Of a stretch of 64,000 nucleotides of DNA, positions 1 through 7,851 are shown piece after piece (within the stretch, counting starts at the first letter, position 1; each line of letters starts with the position of its first letter). Made by a program: the position numbers and the translations under genes. The DNA lies in the NCBI RefSeq assembly GCF_900100255.1, contig NZ_FMTS01000002.1:436576-500575 (forward strand), written 5' to 3'. The notes below the pieces were generated by a model. That model saw only the letters and a program-made list of their open reading frames with translations, made no database searches and had not been told where the DNA came from. Source of the stretch: Asticcacaulis taihuensis. Its GTDB lineage: Bacteria > Pseudomonadota > Alphaproteobacteria > Caulobacterales > Caulobacteraceae.

Positions 1-160
1 CCTGATCGGCGCGGCCTTGCTCATAGGCGCGGCGCAGTTCCTGCTGGCTGTAGGGCCGCAGAGTGTCGCCTTGCGTATCATTTGTTTGCGCCAAAACCGG
101 CTGGGCCAGCATCAGGGCCGCGCCCGCAATCAGGCAGGTGTTTGTGATCAGGGGTTTCAT
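1..160 (-). CDS. Exported protein of unknown function, N-terminal fragment
   Basis: Reading leftward from the ATG at 158-160 gives 53 codons that run off the window edge. The N-terminus begins MKPLITNTCLIAGAALML and continues to a probable signal peptidase site after QPVLA, followed by a polar, charged segment (QTNDTQGDTLRPYSQQELRR...). This looks like a Sec signal peptide of a periplasmic or outer-membrane protein. The mature part is too short to assign a family. It is divergent from the pirin gene, with about 120 bp of promoter region between them. Confidence 0.6.
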   Translation of the reverse strand, partial: MKPLITNTCLIAGAALMLAQPVLAQTNDTQGDTLRPYSQQELRRAYEQGRADQ

Positions 161-280
161 CTACGCTTTACTCCGCTCTGTCGGTTTTTACTTACCTCAA
201 AATTATGTTCGGTGCATGGCCAAAAGCTTGACCGCATGACCCCAGAGGTTCAAGCCTGCGTGTAGCCAAGGAGCGCGAAA

Positions 281-1123
281 ATGTCCGAAATGAAACCCGT
301 CATCGCCCTGCACAGCGCCTATCGTGACGATATCGGCGACCTGGTGACGCGCCGCCCGGTGCCTTCGCGGCGACTGAACAATATCGGCGCCTTTCTCTTT
401 CTCAATCACCACGGCCCGCAGATCTATGCGCCGAATAATCGCGGCCTGCCTTTTGGCCCGCATCCACATCGCGGTTTCGAGACCGTGACCTTCATTCTGG
501 AAGGCGATCTGGCGCACCGCGATACCGGCGGCCATGAAAGCATCATCCATGCCGGCGGCGTACAGTGGATGACCGCCGGCAGCGGATTGGTGCATGAAGA
601 GGTCTCGCCCGAAGCCTTCAAGCGCTCAGGCGGACCGATGGAGATTTTGCAACTCTGGGTCAATCTGCCGGCGCGGCTGAAAATGACCGCGCCGCGCTAT
701 ACCGGCGTGCAGAAGCGCGAAATCCCGACCAGTGAAGCCGAGGGCGTGATCCTGAACCTGATCTCCGGCCACTGGCGCGGGCTGGATGGGCCGATTGACT
801 CGCTTACCGGTGTTTTTATGTCAACGCTTCAGATGAAAGCCGGCGGCCGGATCAGCTTTGATGGCCTCGAAGGCCGCGATGTGTTTCTATATGTCGTGCG
901 CGGCGATCTGGCGGTCAATGGCGCCGATGTGCCGCACTGGAATCTGGTCGAGTTCGGCAATGGCGGGCTAATCGATATCGAGGCGGTGAAGGACAGCGTG
1001 GTGCTGTTTGGCCATGCCCAGCCGATCAATGAACCGATCGTGGCGCATGGTCCATTCGTGATGAATACGGTGCAGGAAATCCACCAGGCCTATGCCGATT
1101 ATAAGGCGGGGAAGTTTGGATGA
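281..1123 (+). CDS. Pirin family protein (cupin-type metalloprotein)
   Basis: This 280-residue protein has the two-cupin architecture and length of bacterial pirins. The N-terminal cupin carries the metal ligands in canonical spacing: His61 and His63 in GPHPHRGFETVT, then His105 and Glu107 in GLVHEEVSP. Bacterial pirins are iron-binding proteins; some act as quercetin dioxygenases and others bind regulatory partners, so the substrate cannot be deduced. A Shine-Dalgarno-like AGGAGCG precedes the ATG. Its last codons overlap the next small gene (ATGA), which indicates translational coupling. Confidence 0.9.
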   Translation: MSEMKPVIALHSAYRDDIGDLVTRRPVPSRRLNNIGAFLFLNHHGPQIYAPNNRGLPFGPHPHRGFETVTFILEGDLAHRDTGGHESIIHAGGVQWMTAGSGLVHEEVSPEAFKRSGGPMEILQLWVNLPARLKMTAPRYTGVQKREIPTSEAEGVILNLISGHWRGLDGPIDSLTGVFMSTLQMKAGGRISFDGLEGRDVFLYVVRGDLAVNGADVPHWNLVEFGNGGLIDIEAVKDSVVLFGHAQPINEPIVAHGPFVMNTVQEIHQAYADYKAGKFG

Positions 1124-1338
1124 AGAATAAAGCGCTGTCAGAGGATATCAGCCGCAGACTGCTTGAGGTTTCAAGGCAGTTGAATGAGTCGATTTTCGCG
1201 GCTCAAGGACAATGCAGCGACGAGGAATTCAATGATTATCGACGGCATATCGGCATGTTGATGGGTAACCTGTATGCCGATATTCTCAGGCCACTTTGGC
1301 AAGAACATCCGGACCTGAAGCCGTCTGAGATGGAATAA
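1120..1338 (+). CDS. Small hypothetical protein, co-translated with pirin
   Basis: A 72-residue acidic/amphipathic protein (MKNKALSEDISRRLLEVSRQ...) with no recognised family. The ATG overlaps the pirin stop codon by four bases, so it is very probably expressed with it. The sequence is mostly predicted helix with a Trp/Tyr-containing C-terminal segment (NLYADILRPLWQEHPDL) and no signal peptide or membrane span. It is less GC-rich than its neighbours. A family-A intergenic repeat begins immediately after its stop codon. Confidence 0.65.
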   Translation: MKNKALSEDISRRLLEVSRQLNESIFAAQGQCSDEEFNDYRRHIGMLMGNLYADILRPLWQEHPDLKPSEME

Positions 1339-1517
1339 CCCTCCTCCTTGGCGAAGCTGGAGAGGTGGCATCCAACGTAGCAAGATGACGGAGGGGCGCG
1401 GTGCAGAAATTGAAGCAGGGGCATTGTGGCAGGGTATGGCGCAACGCCCCTCCGTCAGCGACACCAGCCCGTTGGGCTTCGCGCTGACACCTCCCCATCG
1501 CAAGCGATAGGGAGGAG
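1339..1517. repeat. Dispersed intergenic repeat, family A, copy 1
   Basis: About 180 bp filling the gap between two convergent genes. It shares blocks with 3753-3926 and 15750-15924: CCTCC-type ends facing outward, an internal GACGGAGGGGC / GCCCCTCCGTC inverted pair, and the block CGTCAGCGACACCAGC...GCTGACACCTCCCC. Most of the element can fold on itself. It has no convincing coding content. This type of long imperfect palindrome is common between genes in Caulobacterales and Sphingomonadales (general knowledge). Confidence 0.8.
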
Positions 1518-1518
1518 T

Positions 1519-2568
1519 TTAACCAATCATATCCATTGCCAGAGGTTCACCCCGCGTAATATCGCGGCTGGCGGTCTTGCCCAGCACATGCCACAGGCGC
1601 GAGGGCGGCAGGCCCAGACCCGGACGGATCGAGCGGATATTGTCATTCGTCAGCACTTCGCCGGCCTTGATATCCTTCACCACATAGAGCGAGCGGCGGA
1701 AGGTCTTCGAGCCCTGTTCGGTGCCGAGGGTCTCGTAATGGACGCGGCCAAGCGCCTTCCAGGCATCCTTACAATCGCGCACCAGGGCGGTGAATTCCGC
1801 CGGTTCCAGCGAGAAGCCGGAATCCGGTCCGCCATCGGCGCGGGCAAGTGTAAAATGCTTTTCGATCACTGAGCCACCGAGCGCTACCGAGGCGACGCTG
1901 GCAGCCGTACCGAAGGTATGATCGGATAGACCGGACACGCACCCGAACTTGGCACCGAGGTCGGGAACCGTGCGGACATTGGCGTCGGCGATATTGGCCG
2001 GGTACTCCGAGACACAGTGAAGGAGTATGATTTCGCCCGAACCGAACTTGCGCGCCGTCTGCACCGCCGCGTCGATCTCGGCGGCATTGGCCATACCGGT
2101 GGACATGATCATCGGCTTGCCCTGCTGCGCCACATAGGCCACCAGCGGCAGGTCCACCAGTTCGAACGAGGCGATCTTGTAGGCCGGTGCATTAAGGCTT
2201 TCCAGCAGGTCCACCGCCGTATTATCGAACGGCGAGGAAAACAGCGTCACGCCGCGCGCTTTCGCCCGCTCGAACAGCGCCGGATGCCAGTCCCACGGCG
2301 TATGCGCTTCCTGGTAGAGATCATAGAGCGAATAGCCGTCCCACAGCCCGCCCTTGAGCTGGAATTCCGGCCGGTCGGATTTCATCGTGATGGTGTCGGC
2401 CGTGTAGGTCTGGAGCTTGATCGCGTCGCAACCGGTATCGGCAGCGGCATCGATCATTTTCAGTGCGCGATCGAGTGAGCCGTTATGATTACCCGACAGC
2501 TCGCAGATAATATAGGGCTCATGATCGGCGCCGATCTTGCGGCCGGCAATTGTGACTTCAAGGGTCAT
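1519..2568 (-). CDS. pseI: Pseudaminic acid synthase (PseI / NeuB family)
   Basis: The 349-residue protein matches the NeuB/PseI family: an N-terminal TIM-barrel synthase domain (residues ~15-260) and a C-terminal SAF antifreeze-like domain (~285-345). Characteristic segments are ICELSGNHNGS, AIKLQTYTADT, STGMANAAEI, HCVSEYPA and GLSDHTFG, and VIEKHFTL. PseI condenses 2,4-diacetamido-2,4,6-trideoxy-altropyranose with phosphoenolpyruvate to make pseudaminic acid, used in Caulobacterales for flagellin glycosylation. It overlaps the upstream pseC stop by four bases. PseI rather than sialic acid synthase is favoured by the adjacent pseC and pseB. Confidence 0.9.
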   Translation of the reverse strand: MTLEVTIAGRKIGADHEPYIICELSGNHNGSLDRALKMIDAAADTGCDAIKLQTYTADTITMKSDRPEFQLKGGLWDGYSLYDLYQEAHTPWDWHPALFERAKARGVTLFSSPFDNTAVDLLESLNAPAYKIASFELVDLPLVAYVAQQGKPMIMSTGMANAAEIDAAVQTARKFGSGEIILLHCVSEYPANIADANVRTVPDLGAKFGCVSGLSDHTFGTAASVASVALGGSVIEKHFTLARADGGPDSGFSLEPAEFTALVRDCKDAWKALGRVHYETLGTEQGSKTFRRSLYVVKDIKAGEVLTNDNIRSIRPGLGLPPSRLWHVLGKTASRDITRGEPLAMDMIG

Positions 2569-3749
2569 AACACTTCACTTAAGGCTTGAATGACCCGTGC
2601 GGGGTCGTCATCCGCCATATCAGCATAGAGCGGTAAAGAGAGTGTGTTCTGGTAGAAGCGATCGGCGCCCGGCAGGTCGCGCTGCGCCAGGGCGCGGGTC
2701 TGCCAGTACGGCTGGCGATGCACCGGCGCATAGTGGACCTGCGTACCGATACCGCGCTCGCGCAAACCGGCCATGACGGTAGTGCGGGTCGTACCGAGCG
2801 CAGCAAAATCGATATTCACAGCAAACAGGTGGAAAACAGTGTCATGTTCCGAACACTTCCAGTTTACCGGAATATTAGTCACCGCCAGCGCCGCCTGATA
2901 GGCCGCCACCAGCGCCTTTCGCCGGGCAGCAAATTCCGGCAGGCGCTTCAGTTGTGACAGGCCCAGCGCGCAATTAATATCCGGCAGGCGGTAATTATAG
3001 CCCAGGCAATGCTGCTCATAGACCCACGGCCCGGTGTCGCCCTCGCCATCATAATGCAGGCCAACAAAATGCGCCGGATCGCGTTCAATTCCGTGTGAGC
3101 GTAAGGCCCGCAGCCGCCGCGCCAGTGCCAGATCATTGGTGGTGATCGCCCCGCCCTCGCCCGTGGTCAGGGTCTTGACCGGGTGGAAGGAAAAACAGGC
3201 GGCGGTCGAGCTTTGGCACGAGCCGACCGGCCCCTGCGGCCCCACCGTGCCAATGGCGTGACAGGCATCTTCGATCACGAAGGAGCCGTGCTCCTCGCAT
3301 ACTTCCCGAATATGTGAAAGATCAACCGGCCGGCCGGCATAATGCACGGGAATGACGCCGCCCAGACGATAGCCGTGATAGTCACGCTCCAGAATCTTCA
3401 GCGCGTCATCGAAGGTCTCATCGGTCATCAGGCCGGTGATCGGATCAACGTCGGCGAAGATCACCGGCGCCCCGCAATAGGCGACGCAATTGGCCGAGGC
3501 GGCAAAGGTAATGGCCGGTACGATAACAGCGCAACGCGGCGACAGTTCCTCGCTCATCACGGCCAGATGCAAGGCCGCCGTGCCATTGGCAACCACCACG
3601 GCTTCCTTCGCCCCCACTGTTTCGGCCAGGGCGGTTTCAAAGCGCTCGACCATCGGGCCGGTGGTCAGGAAATCGGATCGCAGGGTCTCGACCACGGCCG
3701 CGATATCGGCCTCGCTGATCGACTGGCGGCCGTAGGGGAGAAATTTCAA
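2565..3749 (-). CDS. pseC: UDP-4-amino-4,6-dideoxy-N-acetyl-beta-L-altrosamine transaminase (PseC, FlmB-like)
   Basis: A PLP-dependent DegT/DnrJ/EryC1 aminotransferase of about 394 residues that catalyses the second step of pseudaminic acid synthesis. Visible features are the N-terminal FLPYGRQSISEADI, VANGTAALHLA, the PLP-phosphate region IEDACHAIG, the catalytic Lys in FSFHPVKTLTTGEGG, and C-terminal THYAP-like QVHYAPVHRQPYW. I chose the TTG at 3747-3749 rather than the farther in-frame start at 3803: the extra 18 residues would be translated from a repeat, and GGGAGG sits five bases upstream of this TTG. It overlaps pseI by four bases. Confidence 0.9.
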   Translation of the reverse strand: MKFLPYGRQSISEADIAAVVETLRSDFLTTGPMVERFETALAETVGAKEAVVVANGTAALHLAVMSEELSPRCAVIVPAITFAASANCVAYCGAPVIFADVDPITGLMTDETFDDALKILERDYHGYRLGGVIPVHYAGRPVDLSHIREVCEEHGSFVIEDACHAIGTVGPQGPVGSCQSSTAACFSFHPVKTLTTGEGGAITTNDLALARRLRALRSHGIERDPAHFVGLHYDGEGDTGPWVYEQHCLGYNYRLPDINCALGLSQLKRLPEFAARRKALVAAYQAALAVTNIPVNWKCSEHDTVFHLFAVNIDFAALGTTRTTVMAGLRERGIGTQVHYAPVHRQPYWQTRALAQRDLPGADRFYQNTLSLPLYADMADDDPARVIQALSEVL

Positions 3750-3752
3750 TTT

Positions 3753-3926
3753 ATCCTCCCCTGCGCAAGCGGGAAGCTTCGTTCCGTGGGAGGTGTCGAG
3801 CAACGCGCGGACCGCAGGTCGCAGCGCGTCAAGACGGAGGGAGCGCCGCCCGTTATGCCCCCTCCGTCAGCGACACCGGCTCTGCGAGCCTCGCGCTGAC
3901 ACCTCCCCCGCTTCGCAAGGGAGGAG
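3753..3926. repeat. Dispersed intergenic repeat, family A, copy 2 (supplies the pseC ribosome-binding site)
   Basis: A second copy of the family-A element, lying between pseB and pseC on the same strand. It has the outward-facing TCCTCCC / GGGAGGA ends and the CCCTCCGTCAGCGACACC and GCTGACACCTCCCC blocks. Its left edge reads GGGAGGATAAA toward pseC, so the repeat end doubles as the Shine-Dalgarno of that gene. Confidence 0.8.
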
Positions 3927-3942
3927 AAAATGGGGCTAACCC

Positions 3943-4995
3943 TCATGTCAGATAAGCCTTCATCATAGCCTTGATGCCGTCCGCGTCCAGACGCTCTTCG
4001 TTGTTATCCGAGGCATAGGAAAAGCCTTCTGGCACCTTCTTTATGCCGCGCACCTTGGCGAAACTCTTGCGGGTATATTCGGCAAATTCCGGTTCGATGA
4101 CGTAGCGGTCGTCCAGTTCAAAGGTCGAACGGGCATCATCGGCCGAGATCATCATCTCGTGCAGCTTCTCGCCGGGCCGGATGCCAATAACCGCCTGCTT
4201 CGCTTTCGGCGCCATGGCGGTCGCCAGGTCGGTGACAAGCGTCGCCGGAATCTTCGGCACGAAAATCTCGCCGCCTTGCGTCAGTTCCATGCAGGAAAGC
4301 ACAAAGGCCACGCCCTGATCGAGCGAAATCCAGAAACGGGTCATGCGCGGATCGGTGATCGGCAGTTCGGTCGCGCCCTTTTCCAGCAGGCGCCTGAAAA
4401 ACGGCACCACGGAGCCGCGCGAACCAACGACATTGCCATAGCGCACCACGCAGAAACGCGTGCCGATATCGCCGGACATGTTGTTGGCGGCGACGAAGAT
4501 CTTGTCGGACGCCAGCTTGGTGGCGCCGTAGAGATTGATCGGCGAACACGCCTTATCGGTCGAAAGTGCCACCACCTGCCTGACGTGCGTGGCGAAGGCG
4601 GCGGCCACGACGTTTTCCGCGCCGTTGATATTGGTGGCAATACATTCGGACGGGTTATATTCGGCTGCCGGCACCTGTTTCAGCGCAGCAGCATGGATGA
4701 CGATATCAACGCCGCGGAAGGCCATGACCAGGCGCTCGCGGTCGCGTACATCGCCCAGGAAGAAACGCAGTTTGGAGAGTTGCAGCCGATCGAAGCGCTC
4801 CTCCAGCTCGTTTTTCATCTCATATTGCTTGAGTTCATCACGCGACAGGATGATGACCTTGCGCGGATCATACTGCTCCAGCAGCGCCTGCACCATGCGG
4901 CGGCCGAACGAGCCGGTGCCGCCGGTAATCAGCACGACCTTGTTCTTGACCGGATCGGTCTGTGGCGAGAAATCACGATGAATAAGGTCGGTCAT
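3943..4995 (-). CDS. pseB: UDP-N-acetylglucosamine 4,6-dehydratase (inverting), PseB (FlmA-like)
   Basis: An extended short-chain dehydrogenase/reductase of 350 residues catalysing the first step of the pseudaminic acid pathway. The Rossmann motif is LITGGTGSFGRRMV near residue 24. The family signature VIHAAALKQVPAAEYNPSE, the STDKA segment and the NLYGATKL active-site Tyr-x-x-x-Lys variant are all present. The order pseB-pseC-pseI on one strand suggests one transcriptional unit interrupted only by the family-A repeat. The remaining pathway genes (pseF, pseG, pseH equivalents) are not in this window. Confidence 0.9.
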   Translation of the reverse strand: MTDLIHRDFSPQTDPVKNKVVLITGGTGSFGRRMVQALLEQYDPRKVIILSRDELKQYEMKNELEERFDRLQLSKLRFFLGDVRDRERLVMAFRGVDIVIHAAALKQVPAAEYNPSECIATNINGAENVVAAAFATHVRQVVALSTDKACSPINLYGATKLASDKIFVAANNMSGDIGTRFCVVRYGNVVGSRGSVVPFFRRLLEKGATELPITDPRMTRFWISLDQGVAFVLSCMELTQGGEIFVPKIPATLVTDLATAMAPKAKQAVIGIRPGEKLHEMMISADDARSTFELDDRYVIEPEFAEYTRKSFAKVRGIKKVPEGFSYASDNNEERLDADGIKAMMKAYLT

Positions 4996-5079
4996 GCAGC
5001 CCTGCGATTGGTAATCCGGACACTACCCGTCCGTGGCCCGCATGGTGCCCTGCCCCGGTTAAAGGGGCGTTAACCCAGG

Positions 5080-6072
5080 TTAACCACCACCATAACCGCC
5101 AACCACAGGCAGGATTTCACCCGTGATGTAACTCGACATGTGCGCCGAGGCCAGGAAGACATAGGCCGGAGCCAGTTCCTCCGGCTGAGCGGGACGTTTC
5201 ATCGCGGTCTGCGCGCCGAATTGGGAGACCTCGTCCGGCGTCTTGTCGGCCGGATTGAGCGGCGTCCAGACCGGCCCCGGCGCCACGGCATTGACGCGGA
5301 TACCGCGTTCGAGCAACTGACCGGACAGTGCCCGCGTGAAGGCGTGAATGCCGCCCTTGGTCATCGAATAGTCAACCAGCGACGGGCTGCCTTCGATACC
5401 CGTGATCGAGCCGGTATTCACGATGGCGCCGCCATAGGGCAGATGCTCGACCGCGGCCTGGGCCATCTGGAAATAGCCGTAGAGATTGGTTTTCAGCGTC
5501 CTGTCGAATTGTTCTTCGCTGATGTCTTCAAACCGGGCGTGAAGCTGAAAGGCCGCATTATTGACGAGCACATCGAGCTTTCCCAGCATGGCCACGGTCT
5601 GCGCCACGGCCTCACGGGCAAAGGTCCGGTCCGACACATCGCCGGCGATCAGCAGACAGCGCCGGCCCTCGGCTTCCACCAGGCTGCGTGTCAATTCGGC
5701 GTCCTCGTGCTCGTCCAGGAACACAATGGCGACATCAGCGCCTTCGCGGGCAAAAAGAATAGCGACCGCGCGGCCAATGCCAGAGTCGCCACCGGTGATC
5801 AGCGCCACCTTCCCTTCCAGTTTTCCGGAACCTTTATAGAAGGGCGCGTCGTAAAAGGGCTTCAGGTCCATGTCCGCTTCGCTGCCTGGCTTGTCGAGCG
5901 TCTGATCCGGCATGGGCGGCTCCGGGTATTTTCGTGCGCCTGCCTGCATGGCCTTTTGCGGCTTTTCCAGCGGATGGCTTTTGTCGGTCTGGCGGCGCTC
6001 CGCCTGCAGGGCGCGCTGGACGGCGGCGGTGTCTTCCGCCTCGTCCTGATAATCGAGGGGTGTCATAGTCAT
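5080..6072 (-). CDS. SDR family oxidoreductase (YghA / general-stress-protein-39 type)
   Basis: A 330-residue short-chain dehydrogenase. A charged, Pro-rich N-terminal extension (residues 1-85) precedes the Rossmann fold, with TGGDSGIGRAVA at 93-104, NNAAF, and the catalytic triad Ser (NTGSITG) and Tyr-Lys (DYSMTKGG). The C-terminal GEILPVVGGYGGG closes the domain. The extension plus fold matches the YghA/GS39 subgroup, thought to be NADP-linked aldehyde/alcohol oxidoreductases linked to stress. The substrate is unknown. It stands alone between the pse genes and a glycosyltransferase on the same strand. Confidence 0.88.
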   Translation of the reverse strand: MTMTPLDYQDEAEDTAAVQRALQAERRQTDKSHPLEKPQKAMQAGARKYPEPPMPDQTLDKPGSEADMDLKPFYDAPFYKGSGKLEGKVALITGGDSGIGRAVAILFAREGADVAIVFLDEHEDAELTRSLVEAEGRRCLLIAGDVSDRTFAREAVAQTVAMLGKLDVLVNNAAFQLHARFEDISEEQFDRTLKTNLYGYFQMAQAAVEHLPYGGAIVNTGSITGIEGSPSLVDYSMTKGGIHAFTRALSGQLLERGIRVNAVAPGPVWTPLNPADKTPDEVSQFGAQTAMKRPAQPEELAPAYVFLASAHMSSYITGEILPVVGGYGGG

Positions 6073-6131
6073 TTACCTGGCTGAAGCCCCAGCCCGCCAC
6101 TCATAAAGACCCGGTGATCATCAAAAATCGA

Positions 6132-6896
6132 TCAGGCTGTGCGCTTAAGCCGCCATACATCGCGTAAAGCCTGCGGAATAAGCCACCAGGGTTCGATGAA
6201 ATAGCGCTCGAACAGACGTTTCGGCTCATGGAAAAAACGCACAAGCCACTCGATACCCAGACGGCCGGTCCAGCGCGGCGGGGTGTACATGACGCCGGCT
6301 TCATAATCGAAAGCGGCCCCCACCGGCAGGATGACGCAATCCGGCAGACGGTCGAGATTATTCAGAATCCAGGTTTCCTGACGCGGCATCCCCATGCCGA
6401 CCAACAGGACATCCGGCTTCTTGTCCCTGAGATCAGCCAGCAACAGCGCATTGGCCGGGCCATTGATATCGAAAAAGCCGGTGTGCAGATCAAGATGCAC
6501 CCGCGGATACCGCGCGAGGATAGCGGCCTTGGAAGCGGCATTATGCGCCGCTTCACCACCCACATGATAGACCCGCCAGCCATTCTTTTGCGCCAGCGCC
6601 CAGAAATCCTCGCGGAAATCGAGATAGGTGCAACGATGGGTACGCGAAACCTTGTGGCCCATCAGCTTCGCCCAGGCGATCATCGGCGTGGAATCGATCT
6701 CGATCAGGTCGGCCTTATCGTAAAAGGCGCGCATGTCGGCGCGGCGCTGGAAGAGGTAAAGACTGTGCAGATTGTGATTGGCCACGATGGCGCGCTCTTT
6801 CGCGGCTACCTTGCGGCCGACGAAAGCCATGACATCGGCCGGGGTGATTACGTCAACCTCGGCCCCCAATAAGAACAGGCGGCACGGTTTATCCAT
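6132..6896 (-). CDS. WecG/TagA/CpsF family glycosyltransferase (GT26; HfsJ-like candidate)
   Basis: A 254-residue cytoplasmic glycosyltransferase of the GT26 family. Hallmarks are VANHNLHSLYL near the N-terminus, the acceptor-binding IEIDSTPMIAWAKLMG, the VYHVGGEAAHNA motif and LLVGMGMPRQE with the conserved Gln-Glu. The C-terminus is rich in Arg and aromatics (RLGIEWLVRFFHEPKRLFERY), typical of membrane association. Family members transfer sugar to lipid-linked acceptors. In Caulobacter a protein of this type, HfsJ, is needed for holdfast polysaccharide; orthology here is only a suggestion. The nearby pse genes support an envelope or surface glycan role. Confidence 0.87.
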   Translation of the reverse strand: MDKPCRLFLLGAEVDVITPADVMAFVGRKVAAKERAIVANHNLHSLYLFQRRADMRAFYDKADLIEIDSTPMIAWAKLMGHKVSRTHRCTYLDFREDFWALAQKNGWRVYHVGGEAAHNAASKAAILARYPRVHLDLHTGFFDINGPANALLLADLRDKKPDVLLVGMGMPRQETWILNNLDRLPDCVILPVGAAFDYEAGVMYTPPRWTGRLGIEWLVRFFHEPKRLFERYFIEPWWLIPQALRDVWRLKRTA

Positions 6897-6949
6897 GCCG
6901 CCTGTTTTACAGGGCTAACCTTGATATTCCCCGAAGGGACAGGGTTAAT

Positions 6950-7624
6950 TTATTCCACCGGGCGCAGGGTGATTTCGACGCGGCGGTTCTTGGCACGACC
7001 TTCCGGCGTGGCATTGCTGGCGATCGGCTGGGTATCACCGGCGCCGGCGATATAGATACGCTCGGCCTTGACCTTCTGGCCGACCAGATAACCGGCCACG
7101 GCATTGGCGCGGCGCTCGGAAAGTTCCATGTTGCTGGCGGCATTACCGGTGCTGTCGGCATGGCCGACCACGTCGATATAGGTCGAAGGATACTGGTTCA
7201 GGATGACGCCGACATCATTCAGCACCGGCATGAAGCTGGACGACAGATCCGCGCTGCCCGACGAGAAGGTGACATCGCCCGGCATATTCAGGATGATATT
7301 GTCACCCGAACGGGTGATATAGACACCGCGGCCTTCCAGCTTGGCGCGCAGATCCTTGTTCTGGCGGTCCATGTAGGCGCCCACGCCGGCACCCGCCAGG
7401 GCACCGATACCGGCACCGATGACGGCGTTCTTGCGGCGGTCGTTCTTGTTGGACAGGGCACCAAGCACCGCACCGGCGCCGGCACCGATCAGCGCGCCCG
7501 ACTTGGTATTGCTGCTTGTCTTGACGCCATTGCTAGTATCGACCGTTTCACAACCGGCCAGAAGGAAGGCCACGCCGGTCAGGGCCAGGATGGTTTTGCG
7601 GCCGGACAGATTAAAACTACGCAT
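6950..7624 (-). CDS. OmpA-family outer-membrane lipoprotein with glycine-zipper segment
   Basis: The start at 7624 has GAGGAG seven bases upstream and yields a lipoprotein signal (LALTGVAFLLAGC, lipobox LAGC at about residues 23-26). A longer reading would begin far inside the leader and is rejected. Residues ~38-80 form a Gly/Ala-rich zipper (GAGAGAVLGALS ... AVIGAGIGALAGAGVG). The C-terminal ~115 residues are an OmpA peptidoglycan-binding domain with VVGHADSTG and LSERRANAVAGYL. Total length is 224 residues, similar to YiaD-like proteins. It probably links the outer membrane to peptidoglycan. Confidence 0.88.
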   Translation of the reverse strand: MRSFNLSGRKTILALTGVAFLLAGCETVDTSNGVKTSSNTKSGALIGAGAGAVLGALSNKNDRRKNAVIGAGIGALAGAGVGAYMDRQNKDLRAKLEGRGVYITRSGDNIILNMPGDVTFSSGSADLSSSFMPVLNDVGVILNQYPSTYIDVVGHADSTGNAASNMELSERRANAVAGYLVGQKVKAERIYIAGAGDTQPIASNATPEGRAKNRRVEITLRPVE

Positions 7625-7851
7625 GAATAAACTCCTCAGATGAATTGGTGACCTGACCTTATCCGCCTCACAGGCGGGAAGACCAGACCCTCTCCCTATC
7701 CATGGCATAGCCGGGATAAGGAGGCTGAATGAAACACCGCGCGATCTCATTAGAAACCTGTAAAGCACTCAAGGCTTTAAGAGATCACGGATTAAGCTTT
7801 ACTGATCGCCAACTGAACACAGGATGAAGGCGGCCGTGTGACGCCGTTAAC

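Noticed and set aside
3750..3803. N-terminal extension of PseC beginning at 3803
   Set aside because: The 18 extra residues are encoded by the family-A repeat and a strong Shine-Dalgarno serves the later TTG.
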